Positions 57,608 through 64,000 of a DNA stretch of 64,000 bases are shown here, piece by piece (positions within the stretch are counted from its first letter, which is position 1; every line of letters begins with the position of its first letter). Source of the stretch: Xanthobacteraceae bacterium (GTDB lineage Bacteria > Pseudomonadota > Alphaproteobacteria > Rhizobiales > Xanthobacteraceae); NCBI GenBank assembly GCA_019454205.1, contig CP075369.1, positions 2,480,001-2,544,000 on the forward strand, read 5' to 3'. The position numbers and the translations under genes are program-made. The notes under the pieces are model-generated. The model saw only the letters and a list, made by a program, of their open reading frames with translations. It was not told the DNA's origin and did not search any database.

Positions 57608-59701
57608 TCAGTAGGTGATGCGAACCCCGCCATAGATCGCGCGGCCGTTGCCGGGATTGAACAGGTTGGTCGGACCGACGCCGAATACGTTCGCGATGCT
57701 GACCGACGAGATGTAGGCCTCGTCGGTGAGGTTTCTAGCATCGAGATAGAACGTGAAATTGCTGTTCGCCTCGTACACCGCGCGAAAGCCGAGCAGCGCG
57801 TAGGAAGCGGTCAGCATCGTATTCGCGTTATCGACGAAATAAGCTTGCGGCACCCACTCGATGTTCGGCCCGAACGAGAATCCCGCCGGATGCCGGTACA
57901 TCAATTCGCTGCGCACATAATGCCGTGGCGCACCGGGCAGCAGGTTGTTGCCCCATAGCGGATCGTTGTCGAAGCGGAAATCGCTGAACGTATAGGCCGT
58001 GTTCAGCCACAACCGGTCCGGCTTCTTGCCCGGCGCGGCGAGGCCGCTGAACAACGCAAAGCCGAAACCCGCTTCGATACCCTGATGCATCGTGCGCTGG
58101 GCATTGGTCAGTTCGCAGATGCCGCCGCCGCTGTTCAGGCATTGAAGTTCGTCGCGGTAATTACCGCGATAGACCGCCAAATCCCACGCATAGGTTTCGC
58201 GATTGCCGCGCGTGCCGAGTTCGACGGTCGTCGCCTTTTGCGGACGGATCGCCGTGAACGGCCCAAACAACGCGGAGCCTTCTCCGAAACTGGGCGCTTC
58301 GGCGCTGCGCGAGACGTTGGCGAAAACCTGCCAGTTGCGGTCCACGTCCCACAGCAGGCCTGCTTTCGGACTCCATAGATCGTGGTTGGTGCGCCCCGGC
58401 ACAGCCGCGCCGTTCAGCGTGACGCGGTCGCGGATAGCGAGCAGATATTGCGTACCCGTTATGAGCGCCACATCCGGCAGGAAGTAGAACGCATTTTCGA
58501 AATACGCCGAATAGTTCTGCGACTTGTCGCGCGTGCGCCCGATCAGCGGGCCTTTCACCGCATTCGCGAGATTGACGAACGTCTGCGCATCCACTTCGCC
58601 GTTATGGATGTTGAGGCCGGTGATGAGACGATTGCGAAAGCCCGCAATCTGGCTTTCGTTCACCGCACGAACAAAGCCGCCATAGTCTTGATAAGCGTAA
58701 TCCAGCCATACCGGGATCGGATGTTTCAGGTGCCGGTCGACGCCAAACACCCCGAACTCGATCGTGGTGTTCTCCAGACGCAGCGTGGATTTGTTGGCGA
58801 TGCGCAGCGATTCGATGTTGCGCTGGAAATCACGGTTCACATTGTCCGCGTTCGCGGTTCGCGGCGAGGTCAGCGCCGTGTTGCGGTCCACCTCACCCGG
58901 AATCCGCTGCCGAATCGTATTCGAGTTGATGTAGAACCGCGTCTCGAAAACCGGAGAGAGCTTGTAGCCGAAATTCGCGGACGCGCGGATGGAGTCGCCG
59001 TAGCTGTGATCGCGGAAACCATCCTGCTCCTGAAACGAGCCGGTGATGAAATAATCCGCCGGACCGAACACGCCGCCGCTGCTCGACTGGAAACGCTGAA
59101 ACCCGAACGAACCGAAATCGACGCTCGCGCTCAGGCGCTTTGCGTCATAGCCGGTTGGCGTCACGAAGTTGATCGCACCGCCGAGCGAGTTCGCACCGAA
59201 GCGCAGCGCATTCGCTCCTTTGTAGACTTCGACATAGCGATAGGCGCTCGGATCAAGCTCCTGAAAATCGCCATAACCGTCGGCGGTGTTAATCGGAATG
59301 CCGTCCATATAAAGTTGCGTCGAACGCAGGTGGAAATTGCGCGACAGGCCCGAGCCGCGAATGGAGAGTTTCGAATCCTCGCCCCACTTCGGCTGCACGA
59401 ACACGCCCGGCACATAATCGAGAATGTCTTTTGGCGTGACGGACAGTTTGTTTCCAAACTGCTCGCGCGGCACAACATTGACCGCGCCCGGCGTGCGCTG
59501 GATCTGCTGAATCGCCTCCAGCACGTTCGGCACCGTCAGCGATTGCGGCAACTGCAGGGGAGCCGCCGCGGGTTGCTGACCGCGGGGAGCCTGATCGTTT
59601 TGCGTACGCGGTGCTTCGATAGTGATGGTTGGCAGCATCGTCTGCGCACGGGCGCCGGCTGCCACCGCGCATAGCAGCGCGGCGATGAATACCCTTTTCA
59701 T
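57608..59701 (-). CDS. TonB-dependent outer-membrane receptor (copper-type)
   Basis: A 697-residue TonB-dependent receptor with a signal peptide (VFIAALLCAVAAGARA), a possible TonB box (LPTITIEAP), a plug domain (GNKLSVTPKDILDYVPGVFV, FHLRSTQLYMDGIPI, DPSAYRYVEVYKG, GANSLGGAINFVTPTG) and a beta-barrel ending in GVRITY. The substrate is inferred from the neighbours (YcnI, PCuAC): probably copper or a copper chelate. Iron or heme is possible. Start at 59701, chosen for the signal peptide. It starts 5 bases after the YcnI stop. Confidence 0.9.
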   Translation of the reverse strand: MKRVFIAALLCAVAAGARAQTMLPTITIEAPRTQNDQAPRGQQPAAAPLQLPQSLTVPNVLEAIQQIQRTPGAVNVVPREQFGNKLSVTPKDILDYVPGVFVQPKWGEDSKLSIRGSGLSRNFHLRSTQLYMDGIPINTADGYGDFQELDPSAYRYVEVYKGANALRFGANSLGGAINFVTPTGYDAKRLSASVDFGSFGFQRFQSSSGGVFGPADYFITGSFQEQDGFRDHSYGDSIRASANFGYKLSPVFETRFYINSNTIRQRIPGEVDRNTALTSPRTANADNVNRDFQRNIESLRIANKSTLRLENTTIEFGVFGVDRHLKHPIPVWLDYAYQDYGGFVRAVNESQIAGFRNRLITGLNIHNGEVDAQTFVNLANAVKGPLIGRTRDKSQNYSAYFENAFYFLPDVALITGTQYLLAIRDRVTLNGAAVPGRTNHDLWSPKAGLLWDVDRNWQVFANVSRSAEAPSFGEGSALFGPFTAIRPQKATTVELGTRGNRETYAWDLAVYRGNYRDELQCLNSGGGICELTNAQRTMHQGIEAGFGFALFSGLAAPGKKPDRLWLNTAYTFSDFRFDNDPLWGNNLLPGAPRHYVRSELMYRHPAGFSFGPNIEWVPQAYFVDNANTMLTASYALLGFRAVYEANSNFTFYLDARNLTDEAYISSVSIANVFGVGPTNLFNPGNGRAIYGGVRITY

Positions 59702-59706
59702 CGTTC

Positions 59707-60225
59707 TCACCGCTTCTCGGTTACGGTGAGTTGCGCTGCCGGACTCTCTAGATCGTGTGCGCTCTGGCCCGGTGCGGGAATCTCGCTCCAGCGGCGAACC
59801 TTGTCGCCGCATTGCTGCTCGACGGGGAACGAGAACACGCCCACCTGCTTGGGAAGGCGAAGCTGCAAGACAAACTCGTCGAAGAAATCATCGGGCACGT
59901 TGCCGCCGGAGAAAATCACCTTGGCAATACGGTGCGTGATCTTCTCGCCATGCGGGCCGGTGACTTCGTTATCGAGCTTCTCGCGCACAATTTCGATCTG
60001 CCAGCCCGGCTTCACCTGCGGGCGCGCTTGCAGGATCGCTTCCGGCAGCCAGATCGAGATTTTGGTGGTCGCCGCACCGTCGCAGCCATGCGGCACGACG
60101 AAAGCGGCGCGAAAATAACTGTCGGCGGGCGCCGAACGTTGGGTGAGTACGACGTGTGCGGAAGCCGCGGCAGCGCTGATGATCAGCGCAAGCGCCGCGC
60201 AACCGAGTGCGCGAACAAAAGACAT
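59707..60225 (-). CDS. YcnI-like copper-binding protein (DUF1775)
   Basis: A 172-residue periplasmic protein of the DUF1775/YcnI family. The signal peptide (ALALIISAAAASA) is followed at once by His (HVVLTQRSAPADSYF), the mature N-terminal His used in the monohistidine copper site of YcnI. Other landmarks are VPHGCDGAATTKISIWLPEA and FPVEQQCGDKVRRWSEIP, which carry two cysteines and the conserved Trp region. The start is the ATG at 60225 with GGGGCTACCC upstream. Second gene of the operon. Confidence 0.88.
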   Translation of the reverse strand: MSFVRALGCAALALIISAAAASAHVVLTQRSAPADSYFRAAFVVPHGCDGAATTKISIWLPEAILQARPQVKPGWQIEIVREKLDNEVTGPHGEKITHRIAKVIFSGGNVPDDFFDEFVLQLRLPKQVGVFSFPVEQQCGDKVRRWSEIPAPGQSAHDLESPAAQLTVTEKR

Positions 60226-60282
60226 GGGTAGCCCCGAATTGAAAGTGATAGAACTGCGAACGAGTCCGGCGTCGGCCGGTCT

Positions 60283-60681
60283 TCACGCAGCGATCGGGGG
60301 CGCCCTTTGCCGTTGGGAGAGTGAATATGCGGAACGCGCGAGATGCTGCTCGCGCTGAATCCAGACCGCACTGGTGACGACGAAAGCCGGAGCCGCGAAC
60401 ATGGCGGCTTCCGTCGGGAGTGCTACGCCACCCGCCGCCGCAAGCACGCAGGATGCGCACTTGCTGTTGTGCTTCGCAGGCGCGCCGTCGGGCAATTGCC
60501 CGTCCGAGGCACCCTGCCCGTAGCATATTTCAAAATAGGACCAGTTCTGCTCCGCAGCCTGGGCGGAGAGCGCACCGCCCGCCAGCGCCGCGGCGACGAG
60601 CTGAAGCACGAGCGCATAGGAAGTTAGCCAGCCCACCGGCCGCCGCCACCCGTAGAAAACGCCTGCCCTGAACTTCTGCAC
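60283..60681 (-). CDS. DUF2946 family protein
   Basis: A 132-residue exported or membrane protein of DUF2946, a family that accompanies copper and heavy-metal genes. The N-terminal hydrophobic stretch is WLTSYALVLQLVAAALAGGA, then SYFEICYGQG, a CxxC site in NSKCASCVLAAAG and a second hydrophobic stretch. Start codon GTG at 60681, about seven bases after AGGGGG. First gene of the copper-type operon, 57 bases before YcnI. Function unknown. Confidence 0.8.
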   Translation of the reverse strand: MQKFRAGVFYGWRRPVGWLTSYALVLQLVAAALAGGALSAQAAEQNWSYFEICYGQGASDGQLPDGAPAKHNSKCASCVLAAAGGVALPTEAAMFAAPAFVVTSAVWIQREQHLARSAYSLSQRQRAPPIAA

Positions 60682-60861
60682 GAACGGCCCCCTGCGAAGA
60701 ACCTAACCGCAAGCTCCGAACCTGCCTATGCGGCACCCTGCCCGCAATGACATTGCGCCCGGCGGCTTCACCACATACCGTTTATTTCGTGGGGACCTGC
60801 GGCCCCGCAAGAAAAGCGATCTGCTCGCTTGTGGGGCAGGAAAAAATCTGTCAGGGTATTA

Positions 60862-60876
60862 GACAGCAATGCTGTC
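60862..60876. promoter_or_regulatory. Perfect palindrome in the DUF2946-gltB intergenic region
   Basis: GACAGCAATGCTGTC: 7-bp arms with a central A, extended by TAG/CTA with a one-base bulge. It lies in the 419-base gap between the divergent copper operon and gltB. The rest of that gap (60682-61100) shows no gene. Confidence 0.45.
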
Positions 60877-61100
60877 CTAGTTTAGAGGCGGCTAAGGCGA
60901 CCGGCTCGCCGATAAAACAAGCCGGAAGCGTCAGGAAAAAGCCGGTTCGCCGGCCCGGCGCAGACTTTGCACGGCGGACCTGCCGAGGCGTGAGACTTGG
61001 CAGACCGCGTGATCAAACAAATCGCGGGACCGGACCACGAGCCGAAGTTGGCGCGGGTTGCGGGGTACCGCGAAAAAACAAAGGTTAAAGGGGCAAGGCA

Positions 61101-64000
61101 ATGAAGACGGCTTGGCGCGGAGGATCGGGATCGCAGGATCGTACCAAGGCCCTTGGCACGAAAACCGTGCGCGCGGATTGGCGTGCGCCGGAAGCCCAGG
61201 GCCTGTTCGACCCGCGCGACGAAAAAGACTCCTGCGGCGTCGGCTTCATCGCGGACATCAAGGGCCGCAAGTCGCACCAGATCGTCGAGGATGCGCTGAC
61301 GATTCTGCTTAACCTCGAGCATCGCGGTGCGGTCGGCGCTGATCCCCGCGCCGGCGACGGTGCCGGTATCCTTGTCCAGATTCCTCACAAGTTTTTCACG
61401 AAGAAGACCAAGCAGCTCGGCTTCGAGCTTCCCGCCCCCGGCAAGTACGCGATCGGCTACCTGTTCCTGCCGCGCGAGCCGCAATGGCGTCAGGTCATCA
61501 TCGACATCTATGCCGAGGCGATTGCCGAGGAAGGCATGAAGCTGCTCGGCTGGCGCGACGTGCCGACCGACAACTCGACGCTTGGCGAGTCCGTGAAGCC
61601 GACCGAGCCGGTGCACGTGCAGGTCTTCATTGGCCGCGGCGCGGGCATCAAGGACGAAACCGAATTCGAGCGCCGTCTCTACATCCTGCGCAAGGTCATC
61701 TCGAACAAGATCTACAACAAGCGCGAACGCCGCCTCGCGGACTATTACGCGGTTTCGATTTCGTGCCGCACGGTGGTCTACAAGGGCATGTTCCTTGCCG
61801 ACCAGCTCGGCTCTTATTATCCGGACCTGCACGACGCAGACTTCGAAAGCGCGCTCGCGCTCGTCCACCAGCGTTTCTCGACCAATACCTTCCCGACATG
61901 GTCGCTCGCGCATCCCTACCGGATGGTCGCGCACAACGGCGAAATCAACACGCTACGCGGCAACGTGAACTGGATGGCGGCGCGGCAGGCTTCCGTGTCT
62001 TCGCCTCTGTTCGGCAGCGACATCACAAAGCTCTGGCCGATTTCCTATGAAGGCCAGTCCGACACCGCTTGCTTCGACAACGCGCTCGAGTTCCTGACGC
62101 AGGGCGGTTACTCGCTTTCGCACGCGATGATGATGCTGATCCCGGAAGCCTGGGCCGGCAATCCGATGATGGATGAGAAGCGCCGCGCGTTCTACGAATA
62201 CCATGCAGCACTCATGGAACCGTGGGATGGCCCGGCAGCGGTTGCCTTCACCGATGGCCGCCAGATCGGCGCGACGCTGGACCGCAACGGCCTGCGTCCC
62301 GCGCGCTACTTCATCACCAAGGACGACCGCATCGTCATGGCGTCCGAAATGGGCGTGCTGACCGTTCCGGAAGACCAGATCGTTCGGAAGTGGCGCTTGC
62401 AGCCCGGCAAGATGTTGCTGGTCGATCTCGAAAAGGGCCGCCTCATCCCCGACGAGGAGATCAAGGCCGAGATCGCGGCCAGCCATCCGTATCAGGAGTG
62501 GCTGGAGAAGACGCAGCTCGTCGTCGAAAAGCTGCCCGCGCCGAAGAACGCGGTGCCGCGCTCGAACCTTTCCTTGCTCGATCGTCAGCAGGCCTTCGGC
62601 TATTCGGAAGAAGACCTGAAGATGCTGCTGTCGCCGATGGCGGCGAACGGCGAAGAAGCGACCGGCTCGATGGGCAACGACACGCCCATTTCCGCGCTCT
62701 CGGAAAAGCCGAAGGCGCTCTACACTTATTTCAAGCAGAACTTCGCGCAGGTCACGAATCCGCCGATCGATCCGATCCGCGAAGAGATCGTGATGAGCCT
62801 CGTCTCGTTCATCGGTCCGCGCCCGAACATCCTCGACATGCAGGGCGCGTCGAAGCTCAAGCGGCTTGAGGCGCATCAGCCGATCCTGACCAACGAGGAC
62901 CTCGAAAAGATCCGCGAGATCAACGAAGGCATCGACTCGCACTTCAATTCGAAGACGCTCGACGTCACCTACCCCGCCGAGCAGGGCGCGAACGGTCTTG
63001 AACCGGCGCTCGACCGTCTTTGCGACCGCGCCGAGAGCGCGGTGAAGGATGGCTGCAACATCATCATCCTCTCCGATCGCGCGGTTTCGGCCGAGCGCAT
63101 CCCGCTGCCGATGCTGCTCGCCTGCGCGGCCGTGCATCACCACCTGATCCGCAAGGGCCTGCGCACGTCCGTGGGCCTTGTCGTGGAATCCGGCGAGCCG
63201 CGCGAAGTGCATCACTTCGCCTGCCTCGCGGGCTACGGCGCGGAAGCGATCAACCCCTATCTCGCCTTCGAGACGTTGCTCGCGATGCGCGACGACATTC
63301 CGGGCAAGCCGGACGAGAAGGAAATCGTCAAGCGCTACATCAAGGCCATCGGCAAGGGCCTGATGAAGGTGATGTCCAAGATGGGCATCTCGACCTATCA
63401 GTCCTATTGCGGCGCGCAGATTTTCGATGCGGTAGGCCTCAAGGCCGAGTTCGTCGCGAAGTATTTCACCGGCACCGCGACCAAGATCGAGGGTGCGGGC
63501 ACCGACGACATCGCGCGCGAAACCGCGCGGCGTCACACCGAGGCCTTCGGCGACGAGCAGATCCTTCGCGAGATGCTCGACGTCGGCGGAGAATATGCTG
63601 TGCGCACGCGCGGCGAAGCGCACGCATGGACCGCGCCGACCGTCTCGCTGCTTCAGCACGCGGTGCGCGGCAATTCGCAGGATCAGTACCGCGAATATGC
63701 GCGCATCCTGAACGAGCAGTCGGAGAAGCTCCTCACCATCCGCGGCCTGTTCCGCATCAAGGACGCGGCGGAAGACGGCCGCGCGCCGGTCCCGCTCGCG
63801 GAAGTCGAAAGCGCAAAGGAAATCGTGAAGCGCTTCGCCACCGGCGCGATGAGCTTCGGCTCGATCTCGCGCGAGGCGCACACTACGCTTGCGATTGCGA
63901 TGAACCGCATCGGCGGCAAGTCGAACACCGGCGAAGGCGGCGAGGAAGCGGACCGCTTCAAGCCGATGCCGAACGGCGACTCCATGCGCTCCGCGATCAA
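61101..64000 (+). CDS. gltB: Glutamate synthase large subunit (5' part)
   Basis: The first about 966 codons of a GOGAT large subunit; the full protein is about 1,550 residues, so the gene runs off the window. It makes two glutamates from glutamine and 2-oxoglutarate. A propeptide of 44 residues precedes the class II amidotransferase Cys 45 (KDSCGVGFIADIKG). Further blocks are LLNLEHRGAVGADPRAGDGA, VHQRFSTNTFPTWSLAHPYR, MVAHNGEINTLRGNVNWM and, near the end, KRFATGAMSFGSIS (start of the FMN domain). AAGG precedes the ATG. gltD should follow outside the window. Confidence 0.95.
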   Translation, partial: MKTAWRGGSGSQDRTKALGTKTVRADWRAPEAQGLFDPRDEKDSCGVGFIADIKGRKSHQIVEDALTILLNLEHRGAVGADPRAGDGAGILVQIPHKFFTKKTKQLGFELPAPGKYAIGYLFLPREPQWRQVIIDIYAEAIAEEGMKLLGWRDVPTDNSTLGESVKPTEPVHVQVFIGRGAGIKDETEFERRLYILRKVISNKIYNKRERRLADYYAVSISCRTVVYKGMFLADQLGSYYPDLHDADFESALALVHQRFSTNTFPTWSLAHPYRMVAHNGEINTLRGNVNWMAARQASVSSPLFGSDITKLWPISYEGQSDTACFDNALEFLTQGGYSLSHAMMMLIPEAWAGNPMMDEKRRAFYEYHAALMEPWDGPAAVAFTDGRQIGATLDRNGLRPARYFITKDDRIVMASEMGVLTVPEDQIVRKWRLQPGKMLLVDLEKGRLIPDEEIKAEIAASHPYQEWLEKTQLVVEKLPAPKNAVPRSNLSLLDRQQAFGYSEEDLKMLLSPMAANGEEATGSMGNDTPISALSEKPKALYTYFKQNFAQVTNPPIDPIREEIVMSLVSFIGPRPNILDMQGASKLKRLEAHQPILTNEDLEKIREINEGIDSHFNSKTLDVTYPAEQGANGLEPALDRLCDRAESAVKDGCNIIILSDRAVSAERIPLPMLLACAAVHHHLIRKGLRTSVGLVVESGEPREVHHFACLAGYGAEAINPYLAFETLLAMRDDIPGKPDEKEIVKRYIKAIGKGLMKVMSKMGISTYQSYCGAQIFDAVGLKAEFVAKYFTGTATKIEGAGTDDIARETARRHTEAFGDEQILREMLDVGGEYAVRTRGEAHAWTAPTVSLLQHAVRGNSQDQYREYARILNEQSEKLLTIRGLFRIKDAAEDGRAPVPLAEVESAKEIVKRFATGAMSFGSISREAHTTLAIAMNRIGGKSNTGEGGEEADRFKPMPNGDSMRSAI

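Noticed and set aside
61953..63881. A 642-codon minus-strand frame opposite gltB
   Set aside because: Antisense of a confidently assigned glutamate synthase; composition is typical of high-GC shadow frames.
1..64000. Mobile elements, prophage, CRISPR arrays, integrase genes
   Set aside because: No transposase, integrase, phage gene or direct-repeat array was seen in any frame or in the non-coding gaps.

Overview
The window reads as chromosomal DNA of an alphaproteobacterium of the Hyphomicrobiales (Rhizobiales), probably near Bradyrhizobium or its relatives. The basis is gene content: homologues of the alphaproteobacterial regulators TrcR (DUF1013), GapR (DUF2312) and CpdR, a three-subunit proton-translocating transhydrogenase beside a small aa3-type oxidase subunit IV, a TarD-like D-tartrate dehydratase, a ROSE-type RNA thermometer before an hsp20 gene, and high-GC codon use throughout. 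Genes are densely packed on both strands. I saw no insertion sequence, prophage, CRISPR array or integrase, so this is mostly core chromosome.

Layout. 1-7.8 kb: acyl-CoA metabolism (crotonase, two acyl-CoA synthetases, an SDR) with membrane proteins. 7.8-13.9 kb: trcR, ispH-thrB-rnhA, a diguanylate cyclase, purEK, and a small membrane gene behind an FNR/FixK-type box. 13.9-24.9 kb: tarD, rpsU, a hydrolase, coxIV-pntAA-pntAB-pntB, an ABC1 kinase/BKACE/membrane-protein operon, oligoendopeptidase F and an unrecognised protein. 25-34.4 kb: signalling and envelope genes (NtrC-type regulator, L,D-transpeptidase, hybrid histidine kinase divergent from a REC-EAL protein, DUF882 protein). 34.4-41 kb: gapR, DUF1244, an N-formylglutamate amidohydrolase, a DMT transporter, glycerate kinase, DUF1036, pyruvate kinase, a TPR protein and rpmJ. 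41.1-44.6 kb: an ArsR-SRPBCC-GST-VOC-DUF1428-VOC-SRPBCC operon with a visible promoter and operator. 44.7-46.6 kb: a hydrolase / membrane protein / winged-helix operon with a perfect 19-bp palindrome upstream. 46.6-50 kb: sugE/gdx behind a guanidine-II (mini-ykkC) riboswitch, gdh, tRNA-Val, cpdR and a second N-formylglutamate amidohydrolase. 50-57 kb: MFS transporter, a tandem array of four small cysteine-rich secreted paralogues leading into hisN, a lysophospholipase, and two PepSY-like secreted proteins flanking hsp20. 57-60.7 kb: a copper-type operon (DUF2946, YcnI, TonB receptor, PCuAC). 61.1 kb to the end: gltB, cut by the window edge.

The most noteworthy signals are the four-member cysteine-rich secreted family (51.7-53.1 kb), for which I know no described function; the two RNA switches read directly from the sequence (guanidine-II before sugE, ROSE before hsp20); the copper locus; and several perfect palindromes in promoter regions whose cognate regulators are not obvious.
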